In this document: piece after piece, positions 11,801 to 22,935 of the stretch | Position numbering within the stretch: the stretch's first letter is position 1 | How the letters are laid out: the number at the start of each line of letters is the position of its first letter | The notes under the pieces: model-generated | What the model saw: the letters and a program-made list of their open reading frames with translations, nothing else | What the model was told of the DNA's origin: nothing | The model's database searches: none | DNA from: Branchiostoma floridae | Taxonomy: Eukaryota; Chordata; Leptocardii; Amphioxiformes; Branchiostomatidae | Length of the DNA stretch: 64,000 bases | Assembly (NCBI RefSeq): GCF_000003815.2 | Contig: NC_049989.1 | Coordinates: 1,014,725 to 1,078,724 of the forward strand | Direction of reading: 5' to 3' | Made by a program: the position numbers and the translations under genes

Positions 11801-14291
11801 ACTGTTTTTGTTCAGTTTGATATCCAGGCTACATGCATATGCACAACGGTGGGTCAAAGTCAAAATCTTATTCCCAGCAAACGTTACCAAAGCTAAAAAA
11901 AATGTCAACACGCAACACATATGAACTTGAATATCCGCAAAAGTATGAACGTTAAGGTGGATTCACACGTAAGTATATATTTAGACCCGTATGAGGTCGG
12001 CGTGCAAGCCGTGCAGGTCACTGGAAAAATAGTAGAAATCGGACAAGTACAGCCAGATAACATATCAAACGTGTTAGCTCGGTCGCAAACTACATTCCTC
12101 AGCCAGCTAACAGTCTATATTTGTCCAATTTCCACTATTTTTCAACGACCCGTGGAGCCTGGTAGAGGATGAGACTTCCATACGGACCTCGCACGCACAT
12201 GTGAACGCCCCTTTAAGGTGGGGTCACACATGTGTATATACTCAAGTACGTTTGAGGTGCCTATGAAGCTCTTAGTCTCTACCAGGCTCCAAAGGTCGCG
12301 GGAAAAATAGTACAAATTGGACAAATATAAATACACAACATGCCAGATGAGTTGGCTGACCGAGAAGTATGGTTAGCGACCCAGCTAACTCGTCCGACAT
12401 GTTACCTGTTTACGTTTGTACAATTTCTATTATTTTTACAACGACCTGTGGAGCCTGGTGGAGGCAAATACTCCCATGCGCGCCTCATGAGTCATACGGA
12501 CTTAAATATACATGTATACGCAGGTGTGACCCCAGGTTTACGTCCTGTGTTTTGATTGCTCCCGTGTTCTGATGGCTCCTGACCGTTTCTAGTCATAATC
12601 AGCAACAACAGCACCTCCAGAACTTCAGAACACGGCAGCAATGTAGGGTCTGCTATGGAGGCTGGTACAAACAGGAAGTCCTCACCTGAGGGAGACGAGG
12701 ACGTCGGGGATTCCAAGAGAGCCGCCAGTGTCGGGCCTGCAGCTGCCGCAGCAGCGCGCTGGGCAGGCCCGAATGACTGGGGACTGGGGTGTTCCAAACA
12801 GTCGGCAGCGAGGAACTGACTCCTGTCCGACCCTGCCTTTTTAACAAGTGGTTGTTTCTTGCGTTGTTTCTTGGGAGGTTTCTTTGGTTGTACGTTTTGT
12901 ACATTTGTTTGCGGCGGTTGTGCTTCCATACACCAAGAGGAGAACAGTGAGTTCTCACTTGGAGGTGGGGAAGGTCTGGCTCTTTGTAGCTCGGTATCGG
13001 TTATCTCTTGTTCATGTTGGTGTTTAGCGCACTCGTATCGTCTGCTCAGCGTTTTCAACAGTTCTGCTGCGGACATGCCGATAGATGGCCCTGTGGAGGC
13101 GTCTGGGTTGGCGGTCTCAGGAGATGAGTTCCCGTGGAAGCTTTCTTTAAGACCTTTTCTTTTGTCAACAGCTTTAGATGCACCGTGCTGCACTTGTAGG
13201 TCGAATGGATCGCCATTCTCTCCAGCAGTGACCATGTCGGGCGGTGTCTCCAGTTTGATGTTCCCGGTGTTCTCGCTCGGTAAATTTTCTTCGAAGATCT
13301 GTCCATGCGTTGCGATATTATCTTCCAAGGCAGACTGAAAACTCTTCCCTACTGTACTTTCTGTGCCTGATTGATTCTCCTTCCCCAATACGCCTCTTGT
13401 CCTATCATGATAAAGTGGATTAGGTGTCCACTGATCGCAGTCCTGGTCTCGGATGTCCCGAACGGGCACACCCGTTCTTTGGTTCCCTGCCGAACCCACG
13501 GGACGTTCTTGGTTCCACGCGGCCGCATCGTACCCTGGATCCTCCCTCTCGCGCTTTACGGTGATCGTTGCGTCTGGATCGTACTGAGAGCTGGGTGACG
13601 TGTCTGTAAGGTAGCAGGCTTCAGGATAGACATTATCTGAGTCTTGTTGCCGGTCTGCTGAGTGGTACGTATCCAGCTGTAGCTGTGCAGACTGCCTGGG
13701 CTGTACATATGTGACGGCTGTTTCTCCAACAACAGGGGAGGTGTAGTCGTCAAGCCTTGCTCTTTTCGCTGTCTCTAAGGAGACTTCCTCCTGCCTTGGT
13801 TCAGTTCCGTGTTTGGTCCTGCGCCCTGCAGACCGCTCCGTGTGAGGAGCTGGTGCTTCCGACTTGTCCGCCCCTTCTTTGAGTGACCGATCATAATGTG
13901 AAATCGCCTCTACCATTGGTTGGATCCTTAACATCGTGGCAGCTTCGAGTAGGTCGCCTGCGTTTTCGGGTGAAATGGTAAATTCCGCCATGTAAATAAA
14001 GCGAAGTATCTCTTCAAATGACGAAGCGCTCACGAGTGGCACAAAGGTGACATAGTCCGAGTGCATCTGTTGCCCAAGTACAAACAATGACTCGAAGTAC
14101 GAGCTGCTTGCTGCTAAAAGCACACGGTGACATTTAAAGGTTTTCCCTCCGGCACCTACTGATACGTCACAGAACCTACCGCTGACCCGAAAGGCGTCCA
14201 ACTGTTTGAGTATCGCCGTCTGGTGGATCAGCGACTTGTACAAACTGTTCTCCATTGTAGTTTTGGAAGTCTTCCACACTTCTTGCATCAC
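7651..14291 (-). CDS. BTB/POZ-domain protein, two visible coding exons
   Basis: Inferred 980-aa protein from exons 14291-12584 (start ATG at 14288) and 8888-7651 (stop TAA). The first exon follows a clear acceptor (GTTCCTTTCCAG|GTGATG), so at least one 5'-UTR exon lies upstream. Its donor AAACG|GTCAGG leaves phase 1, which matches the acceptor GCATTTAG|AT AAG. Residues about 22-135 are a BTB fold: FCDVSV at 39-44, CHRVLLAASSSYF at 53-65 and EEILRFIYMAEF at 92-103. BTB domains dimerise and recruit partners in transcription or ubiquitin ligation. The rest is low-complexity, polar and Ser/Thr/Gln-rich with a basic patch PKKPPKKQRKKQ at about residues 466-477 that could be a nuclear signal. No zinc fingers, Kelch or BACK repeats follow, so it is neither a typical ZBTB nor a KLHL protein. 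The donor is weak, so the join is less certain than the exons. A second start at codon 12 (14255) is possible. Confidence 0.78.
9120..11420 (+). repeat. Family A repeats filling the BTB intron
   Basis: Three diverged blocks (9120-10000, 10015-10900, 11225-11420) carry the same landmarks as 2750-3835: GAAATATTTAGAGC start, ATGCAAAT/TTTGCATAA pairs, CGCCCCTGCAGTTCC, CTAGGGGGCC. The block starting at 10015 reopens with GAGTTCGGAGACCTC, so it is a separate insertion. No protein-coding signal is seen. Confidence 0.65.
11705..11757 (+). other. G-rich tract, G-quadruplex candidate
   Basis: Contains at least four G runs of 3-6 (GAGGGGC, GTGGGGGTGGGGG, TGGGTGG, CGGGGGGTG) within about 50 bp on the + strand. 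It lies in the BTB intron and is on the template strand of that gene. Confidence 0.5.
11952..12216. mobile_element. MITE 1 of a tandem pair
   Basis: Starts TTAAGGTGGATTCACACGTA and ends inverted (CACATGTGAACGCCCCTTTAA). The interior is partly palindromic (GGAAAAATAGTAGAAAT against ATTTCCACTATTTTTC). It lies in the BTB intron. Confidence 0.65.
12213..12540. mobile_element. MITE 2 of a tandem pair
   Basis: Starts TTAAGGTGGGGTCACACAT and ends inverted (AGGTGTGACCCCAGGTTTA). The interior repeats the MITE 1 plan (CTCTACCAGGCTCC against GGAGCCTGGTGGAG). It abuts MITE 1, sharing the TTAA at 12213-12216, and ends about 45 bp from the BTB exon donor. Confidence 0.65.
12584..14291 (-). CDS. BTB gene exon with BTB domain
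   Basis: 1705 coding bases from the ATG at 14288, ending in phase 1 at 12584. The open frame continues upstream into intron and SINE sequence up to 14399, but that part lies before the acceptor AG at 14292-14293 and should not be included. Confidence 0.8.
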
Positions 14292-14324
14292 CTGGAAAGG
14301 AACACAAGATACGGTCAATAACAT

Positions 14325-14510
14325 GACTAACGTGTGGCGGAACTGCGTGTAGGGTATTTGGCCCAGAACTGACAGGTCTTGGGTTCGAGTCCTGGCCAAC
14401 TACCATCTTGTACCCTTGAGAGAGGCACCTTACAGGACTTCTTTTCACTCTACGCAGGTGTTAAAAAGGCGGTGGAGGGAGAGGGTTGGGCTCCGCCTTT
14501 CAATTTACAA
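14325..14510 (+). mobile_element. tRNA-derived SINE
   Basis: Has a B-box-like GGGTTCGAGTCC at about 14392, preceded by a degenerate A-box region (GTGGCGGAACTGCG). It is followed by the body shared with the other SINEs here (CTTGTACCCTTGAG, ACTCTACGCAGGTGTTAAAA, GCGGTGGAGGGAGAGGG). The same family in other states is at 4745-5060, 30375-30500, 39155-39330 and 53070-53855. It lies just upstream of the first BTB coding exon, in the intron. Confidence 0.75.
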
Positions 14511-14689
14511 ACAAACAAACCATGTCTTATTATATACACCGTTAAAAAATCAAAAGCTTATATATCCTCAAAAGCCTATATATCGCAAACCAACTTATTT
14601 AATAAATCTACATTTAAGTTGACGTATTGTTTCCAGAATGGACAAGTAAACGGATTATGGCATTGTCAACCCACACACAGACACAAACA

Positions 14690-14933
14690 CACATACACAC
14701 ACACTTTCTCTCTCTCTCACGCACACACACACATACACACACACACTCTCTCTCTCTCTCTGTCTCTCACACACAGGCACACACACACACACACTCTCTC
14801 TCTCTCACGCACACACACACACACACATACACACACACACTCTCTCACACGCACACACACGCACACTCTCTCACACACACATACACGCACACACACACAT
14901 ACTCTCTCTCTCTCATAGGCACACACACACACA

Positions 14934-14982
<49 letters not shown>

Positions 14983-15272
14983 CCATAGGCACACACGCAC
15001 ACAGACGAGCACACCAACACACACTCGCAAACACACACGCACACACGCACGCACGCACACACACTCACAGGCACACACACGCACAACAATACACACTCTC
15101 TCTCTCTCTCTCTCTTTCACACACACACACTCTCTCACACACACACACACACAGGGACACACGCACACACACATATGCACACACACACGTAAACACTTGC
15201 ACGCGCACACACGCACTCACGCACACGAGCACGCACACAAAAGACGCACACACACATGCACACACACACACG

Positions 15273-15362
<90 letters not shown>
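14690..15362 (+). repeat. CA/CT microsatellite ending in (TA)n
   Basis: Alternating ACAC and CTCTCT blocks with GCAC interruptions to about 15270, pure CA to 15330, then (TA)16 at 15331-15362. The long ORFs on both strands (Thr/His or Cys/Val repeats) are artefacts. Confidence 0.97.
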
Positions 15363-15367
<5 letters not shown>

Positions 15368-17960
15368 TACACATATCATAGATAAACTAGCTTAACCCCA
15401 AATCGGCCTTGAACTTCGTCTACCCAACCACTAGTAACATACCGAATAGAATTGCATTTTTTCAGATGTTCATAAGTTACATGGGTCCTATACTAGTATA
15501 TCACGTCAATATTATCAGGGAACACAATCACAAGCGCTCTATGACAGAGGCAGGCAGACAGACTGACACAAAAAACAACACCTCTATTTTTCATGGCGGT
15601 AACTGGCTCGTTCTCATTGAAATGTCTAAAATGCTGTCGCCTGACTTTACGACTTGGTATAGCAAATTATACACAGCATGGCTGGTCCCTTTGTTTTTCC
15701 ACAACCCCTGTATTTATTTTACAAAAGATGCACCACAACATTCATATTGATTCATGGCTTTGAAGGTTATTATAGCCTCGGGTGGGATTCCAACCCCTGA
15801 AAAATGTTTGTCGCCTGAGAAGATATGAATAATTCAAATAGTAGCCAAAAATGGAACAATTCAGTTCCCAAAATGATTATTCGGCAGGTGAAACCAGCTA
15901 CCAAGGCCTTCAGTCCGATCGCTACTATCACTGATCTTGGAGGCTGTGTGAGGAGGTTTATGCTTGTCGCCAAATTCGGTAACAAACCTTACCACCTCGA
16001 GTACGATGGTTGCCGCGGTTATATCCACGTATAAGACTAGAAATTGCCGTTTTTGTGACGCTTTACAGTTTTTCTGGTTTTCTAAAGAAACAAAAAAAGG
16101 ATGAATGACTGCCATGTTTATCCCACCTTGCTTACAAAATGTTGTACAGAAATGGCTGTAACCAACGTTACCATTGTTTGATGCTTTCTAAGCATTCTGT
16201 CTGACCCGGTGCAAAAATGCTGCCCACTTTTTAAATGTCCCTAGGGTCGTAAGCTTATGCCTAAATGATGTAGCCTATAATGTTAATCCTTTTGAAGAAA
16301 AAGGGTTAAGTTTACTGTTGTAAAAAAACATTACCGGTAACGTTTGTTACCAGCTCTGTAATGCATTACGAATGGGACCGAAAATAACAAGTTGCCATTT
16401 TTTGGTTATGGTTAGAAGAGGAATTTTTCTAAACAACCAGGTAGTTTTCACTGAAAATAAAGCTGATTTATTTTCGACCAAAAAAATGCCATTTTCGACA
16501 TTTCCATGAGAACAAGTGAACTACGCCTGGTTGGAATCTACATCTGAGATGACGAAAACAAGGCGCCTTATTCGGACACACCAAACTCCAATTAGTCCTT
16601 CCGGTACATACAATAAGACCACGCAGAGAAAAACATCATATTTAGTGTGATGCACATCGCACCATTAAAACTAATTAACCCCCAGAATGCCGACGAAAGT
16701 TCTTGACCTACTAGTCGTTACGGGTGCACTGTTCAGTTCCCACAGTCCCTCCTTCCCGTGTCAATGTATTACAAATTCATTGCTTTTGTTTGGTATGTTG
16801 CCTTTGTGTCTCCATTCAGGTCTATCTCAGGATCATCTGTTCCCTTTTACACGTATTTCACCCGCTCACCAGCAGATCCGAGAACAAGGAAATGGAATTT
16901 GACTGGCCTTCTATCAGTTCTCTAGTTTAACGCTCTCTGTACCATCGCTGACCTATGACCGCGTTCACTGGGACAGCCACCCGACATGGAAACCACCAAT
17001 AACGTTACATTTGCACTGTATTACATAACATGAAACTCGGCCTAAACCTGTTTAACGTCATGTTTATATCCTTTGGATACAGCATACGTTATCGAACCGT
17101 AATCTAGAAACAAATATGGTTCACGTTATGTAGATCGCCCTGAAGGTCACCAGTGACGACGCATATCAGAGATCGACTTGTATGCTGGTCAACAAGTCCA
17201 TGCTACAGAAACACCGACAAATACTTTGTTCGATACCTGTATGACCGCCTTGTCCACTCCGCGGGGTCCAGGTCACAATGTTGGACACAAAACACGTCAA
17301 ACAACCGTAAACGTCTCATGAATTTAACCCAACGAGAACACACGGCGGTGACCTTTCATTTCCGAGGAACTTTGATCTTTGACCCAAAGGTCAGTTAAGG
17401 TTAAAGGTTACCGCGTGCCCTGCATGGCCTATCCTGTTAGCTCCGTTGAGTTGTGATTTGAGAACCCCAACAACTTTATAAGCTCAGTTTGCTCGGTACT
17501 AAATCGTGGTGTAACGTTACTTTTTTTCTCCCTCGTCACAGTCAAATGTCCTTTCTTGGCGCTAACATTAACATTACGTTTCTTACTAAACCTCTCCGCC
17601 TGTAGAAATCGATGGAGGGGTTTCAAGTGAGAGACGCAGGAGACGGCCTGACATATACCGTTAATTACCGCCATTAGCTCATTTTTCGGGACCGTTCGTA
17701 TGTGTATTCGTGCGCGCGTGTGTGTTTGTGTGTGTGTGTGCACGCGTGGCTTTTTATCGTATGTTCGTGCGTGTTTATGTGCGTGTGTGTTTGTGTCTGA
17801 CTGTTTCAAGACCTTTCAATGCAAACATGAATTTTTATATTTGGATAGAAGTCAGAACATTCTTTCGCCTGGTGACTACCTCGTGTTCTGGACAAGTTGT
17901 TCTCACGATTTTTACCTGCATGTATGCAGGTATGGTTTTGATGCTGGTGGGAATTTTTGG
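15363..17960. other. Unannotated stretch
   Basis: No exon with recognisable protein similarity on either strand. A GT-rich patch lies at 17700-17800. The ORFs at 15409-15750, 15825-16034 and 16687-16902 lack domains, signal peptides or splice context that I would trust. Confidence 0.4.
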
Positions 17961-19190
17961 TAGCTGGGGATGTAGGGCGCTGTATCTCGTGAACGGATGG
18001 TGCGAGCACGACGATTTTTGATACGTGGGTTGGGGGTGGTAGCCTGACACTCAGGTGTGATTTTGGGCCTCCTGGTGCTTGACCTTGACATTGACGGTGG
18101 CATTTTTTGTGTTTTTGGGGCACTTTTGGCGCTGTGTGTCCGGAACTATACGCGCCATTGCGACGATTTTTGGTGCATGGGTGGGGAGTTGTTGCCTGTT
18201 GCCTAGGATTGACTTTGGGCCTGGTCGCGTTTGAACTTGACACGACAGGTCGAATTTTGTGTCCGGGAGGGGTATTTCCGGCGTTGTATCTTCTGAACGG
18301 ATGATGTGGGTGCACTGATATTTGGCACATGTGTTGGTGGTGTTGGCCTAATTCTCCCGTTTGATTTTGGCGCCCTTGGTGCTTGAACTTGACATTCCAG
18401 GTTACCTTTTGTGCGGGCACGGGGCGTGAGCTGTATCTCCGGAACGCAAGGTGCCATTGTGTTGCTATTTGGTACATGAATTGGTGCTGGTGTCCTGGTG
18501 GTCAGGTTTGATTTTGGGCCTCCTAGTGCATGAACTTGATACTGTAGGTTGACCCTGTTTTGTGTGGTTGGGGCATCCACCCAATATCTGCTTGGTTTTG
18601 AAAACAGATTACGGTTGGGTGTAGAACCATCATCTGGCCTGGGTGACCTTCAATGTATCAGGTTACTTTGTATCAACAGTGTCTCCAGCCAGATGATGTA
18701 CTACAAATTGTACCAAACCAATTTGGTAAGGTACAATTTGAGTTTGATATTTATATTCTTGTGGTGTTTTGAGAGCTGTGTAGTACTGAGTTTAAAGTTC
18801 TGGTACAAGTTCTTTTGCCCTGTTCGGCAATCAGCAGAAGATACAACTTTCTAAAGTGAAGGAGAAATGTATAGATCTTGAGTGTAAGAGAAAGGCATGT
18901 CTGTGATTTTTCTGTGTTTCTTGTTGTTTCTTTGGGGATGCCATTTTCGTATTGTATGCAGGTAATTTGTAGTTTGGGGCTAGTCATATTCGCTTGATTT
19001 TTGGGCCTGCTTAATCTATAGTACGGGCAGGGTTAAGTGGTAGAGGCTTTGTTCTGTTTTAAATTTGGTATCGTTTGTTGCATTTTGTCACTGCAAAAAT
19101 ATGATGAAATTGTTTTCCCCCTCTAAGCAACTGCTCATTGATTTGGGGGAATGTTTGCTGGGTGTTCACACTGACTACAGCAGCTTTCTG
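17961..19190 (+). repeat. 1.2-kb dispersed repeat, copy 1
   Basis: Collinear with 62778-64000, with only scattered substitutions. The first 600 bp are four diverged tandem units of about 150 bp, each with a 'GCGCTGTATCTCCGGAACG' landmark (17977, 18129, 18281, 18428) followed by 'ATTTTTGGTACATG' and 'TTTTGGGCCTCCTGGTGCTT'. The remainder is single-copy sequence. It diverges from copy 2 at about 19153 by a rearrangement. Confidence 0.85.
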
Positions 19191-19365
19191 AACTGCAGCA
19201 GCTTGGACATTTTGAATAGCAAGTTCTGCTGTTAAATTTGGCTTAGGTACTTCAAGAAATTTAGGTTTTAGTTGGATGGGTTGAATAAAAAATATCATAC
19301 CACCCTGGGGACTAACTGTTGTTGCTGGATGGGGGCTACCACTATTCATATTGTCTATGGAACTA
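19059..19365 (-). pseudogene. Possible transposon-borne exon
   Basis: On the minus strand an acceptor-like TTTTTACAG precedes about 100 codons starting around SSIDNMNSGSPHPATTV, with a Gln/Ala/Val-rich middle and ending in HHIFAVTKCNKRYQI at a stop. About two thirds lies in the 1.2-kb dispersed repeat, and the second copy is rearranged there. It is most likely a fragment of a transposon protein, or chance. I do not recognise a family. Confidence 0.25.
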
Positions 19366-20051
19366 CTGTAAAAATATAATTGGTCAAATTATGCAAATAA
19401 CCTTCCAGTGTCAAGTGATATAACACCCCAGAAATAAATCTTTAATGAATATCATTGCCACACTAAGGAGATTTAGCAGCTCCATTAGGTCAGTACATTG
19501 AAATAGGAAGATATCAGTACTGAATATATCATATGTGACAGAATAACTACATGGTACTGTGGTTGGTTCCAACATAAGTTATGTTCATCCATGCCCAAAC
19601 TTACACATTCCGAAAATGGAATTTTAGACTTCTGCATGGTGCACAACCAACACGGTAAAAATCTCACTTTTCCAACCACGCAACCACAGACGAAAAGAAA
19701 AAAAAGATAAACAATAGGTCTACAGACACCCAATACATTTCATGCAGGCCTGAGGTCTACGAACTCTTGTTAGGTGGAAGATATGTAGTTCTAGCCCACG
19801 GATAAAAAGTGCCATAGGTTTTAGGCTTGTTCTGGAACTGTGGGGAAATTGTTGTAGAATTTTTAGAAGTTGATCACTCAAAAAGGGTTTGACGGACCGT
19901 CGTGATGTATGGTATGTATGTAGCTATTAGAAATGATTGACATAATTGAATTATGAATTTTCATATCAGGATTCGCATAATTGATGAGGAATATCTGCAA
20001 CTCCAGTGCCTGCCAGGATAGTACTGTTCATCTAACATCTGTAAGGCTACG

Positions 20052-20498
20052 TTGATTTGATTATATGATGACATCCTGTCGGAACTTCAAAACTGATGCG
20101 AGCGTGCGAATAAAAAATGTTGCCTTGATTATGAAATCTAAGTGGCCAGGAAGGTTGAAAAATGACGATGCAAGGAATGTGGCCAAACACTCTTTCACAT
20201 CTCATTCCTTAATATCGGAATTGGCATTGGCATTTTATGATATCAGAATACTTTCCCGATATTTTCGTGTAATCTACGGCATATAATTGCTCATTTTGCA
20301 GCTGTTTTGTATGGTATGGTTCAAAACTTCCTTCCGTCTAGAACTGGTGATTCTCCACAAATCACCCGGACTCCAGGAAGAATAGTGACATATCAGTCAC
20401 TAATGGAGATCTGTATAACCAAACCAAACCAAACTTGCTTTTTCTTTGGAAGCAGCTGAAACTTGATGCGCTCGATGTCATCCATATAATCAAATCAA
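20052..20498. mobile_element. MITE, family C, second copy
   Basis: Left end TTGATTTGATTATATGATGA and right end GATGTCATCCATATAATCAA, an inverted pair related to 3920-4246. It holds a fragment near 20340-20440 that looks like a LINE 3' tail (CTCCAGGAAGAATAG, CACTAATGGAGATC, then repeated CCAAA), which is probably nested. Confidence 0.6.
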
Positions 20499-20879
20499 TA
20501 TGTTCTTTATACGGATATGTAAGCAATTGTTCTTGAGAAGGCGAAAACGTAAGCTAGAAATGCATGAGCACTGCCTGATGAAGTCGTCACAGCAAGGTTT
20601 GGAGATCTCCGGGGAACATGAGTGGTAAAGGCCAAAACAAGTAAATTTCATGGATGACATCCCAGCAGACCCCAAATCTGTGATCCGAACAGGCGAACAT
20701 AAAACAAGGCGAGTAACAAAAAAGCAAGACACCTATATTTTCCGCCAAAAAGCAGTTAATCAAGCAACTAGATATGCTTTTGGAACGGTCAGACGTTTCA
20801 GACAACCATCTGGTGTCTTTCGTCATATCAGTAACACTGGAGAAATCTTGTATGTAGGAGAGAGTTTTTATATCCTATC

Positions 20880-21015
20880 TGAGAATTGATATGCAAAAGA
20901 AACTAGTTAAAGAGTTAATCTAACTATGAATTAATATGCAAATAGGGAGAGAGAGGGACGTCTTCATGCTTTTTGCATATTAATTCATAGCTTATATGAT
21001 TAAACTGTTCTCCAA
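20880..21015. repeat. Palindromic AT-rich element
   Basis: Perfect 19-bp arms CTATGAATTAATATGCAAA (20924) and the inverse (about 20970-20988), separated by about 27 bp containing GGGAGAGAGAGGGACG. Weaker pairing extends outwards. Probably a small MITE. Confidence 0.6.
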
Positions 21016-21998
21016 CTATGTGACAGGGGTATTAGGCAGACTAACTTCGTAGTTCTCTTCAATTATTTCTCCCCGAAGTGCACTGCTATACCTCATAGAT
21101 CTCCTTATTCTGTCTTACAGGTGTGAGACAGATAGACATATGGTCTACTCAAACAGGATGATATTAGTTTGTTAATCAGATCCAGTTACAGAATTTGCTA
21201 TAGTATAGTATACGTAGTTATTGACTTCATCAAAGAGTAACACATCAGATAAATGTATTGATAAAATCAATAATGGCACAGCAATTGCAGATTTATCATA
21301 AGTGCAGGTATGGTGAGGGATTGTCTGCGACTCCCTGTAAGTTAGTGACAAGGAGCCATTTAATCACACATTTCTATGGGTTTCCACCATTCCTACATAA
21401 TTATGTAAATGCCTATTTACGGCTATTTACGGAATTTTCTATTGCAATATGACTTAACGGCATATGCATAGTTTTCCATTCTCGGTATGTTGACGACTGC
21501 CGGAGGATCGAATTTCTTGCCTTTTTCCTGACACCAGGCGAAAATCAATGCCAGCACTGATGTCACCCATAAAATGTTCTTGCAGTGGCAACGTTCACGT
21601 TGTTCGTGGAGTTCTTGCTCAAGACGAGAGTCATTTCTTTTAGGTGGCTTTTCGGTTCCCAAAGTCATCAAATATACGTTTGCAATGCATGTTTTGAGCC
21701 GTAACATTAAAAGGTAAAAGACATGTAGCTGGGTCAATAAAATATTGAAACATCGGAATATATAAATCTATAATGACAAATTTATCCTGCGTAACATTAC
21801 ATTCTATTGTTGCTGAATGTAAATGAATCTTATCTTTCAATTTATCTTAGCTTTTCTATCACACTTCAGCGAGCCCCGGAGGTCAGAGCCGTGAACTGGA
21901 CCGGACATTTTGTCCCGCCTTCAAACTACAAAGCCATGGGAGAGCAGGCTCGCATGTAGAGAGAACTGTTCCGTGAGCCCATCGACTAGGACAATCTA

Positions 21999-22933
21999 CG
22001 AGGGCGGTTCAAAAAGTAATGCCACTGGTTTTATAACAGGCTCATGTTTTCATCGAATGAAATGAAATTTGGCACAAAGGTATAAGAATATATTCTCTTG
22101 AGATTTACATATCTCAATTTGTTGTTAAGATTTTTATGAGTGACTGAGTTGAGTTCAAGATGACCACACCCTTGTTATCCCGTCGGAAGAAATTAGAGGG
22201 TCAATTAACGTGCAATTGATGATGTCTCTAAATCACTTGTAGCTATTGTAAGGAACTAAAATTGCACATGTATCAAGTTGCATTTCTCTATAAGCCACAT
22301 GCCAATTTTCATCTTTGAAATACAATAACTTATTATTTTTTCGTTCCTGGTGTGAAGTAAGGTCGTCAGGGTTGTAATTAGCAGTGGGTTAGGGGTGGGC
22401 TGCTTAAAGTTTCCATAACCGATTTTTTTTATTAACTGAGAAAAATCAAACTTAACACACTTATTGATCTTGAAACAGTTAATAATTGTGCTAAGTTTCG
22501 CATCTTTTGGCTAATGGAAAAGCAGTCTACAAAGACCTTTATTCAACAAATCACGTATTTGGCTATTAATCAAACTGTCTGCAATATAGCAACTTGCTCC
22601 ATTCTAGTGTCTTTAAAAGATGAACCATTGAGAGTTCAAACATGAAATTTGGCATGTAATCGTTAGAGATATTTGTTATTATACAGGTGAAATTTCAGCT
22701 TCCTACAATAGTTTTAAAATGGTAAGATGTAGAGGAACTGATCTCCTGACAAGCTTTTAAGGGTGTGGTCATCTTAAAATCATCTCAGTTGCACATAAAA
22801 ATCTGAACCACAAATTGAGATATCTCAATCTCAAGAGGATATAGGTTTGTACATTTGTGCCAAATTTTAACCCATTCGATGAAAACATGAGCCTGTTATA
22901 AAACCAGTGGCATTACTTTTTGAACCGCCCTCG
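21999..22933. mobile_element. Mariner-like MITE with TA target duplications
   Basis: The TIR CGAGGGCGGTTCAAAAAGTA at 21999 is returned exactly inverted at the right end (22933), with TA immediately outside both ends (21997-21998 and 22934-22935). The inverted similarity extends about 190 bp inwards with divergence (CATCGAATG, GTGTGGTCATCTT). The 935-bp element has no transposase ORF. The CGAGGG start and TA duplication fit Tc1/mariner. Confidence 0.85.
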
Positions 22934-22935
22934 TA

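Noticed and set aside
14292-14399. N-terminal extension of the BTB ORF
   Set aside because: It lies upstream of a clear acceptor (TTCCTTTCCAG) and runs into a SINE.
14627-15385. Thr/His- and Cys/Val-repeat ORFs
   Set aside because: Dinucleotide microsatellite translated in several frames on both strands.
17806-18477. 223-aa minus-strand ORF in the 1.2-kb repeat
   Set aside because: The reading frame follows the 150-bp tandem units; no domain, and the copy at 62778 has frame changes.
21423-21737. 104-aa minus-strand ORF with a hydrophobic segment
   Set aside because: No family recognised and no exon signals; could be an old transposon fragment but cannot be supported.
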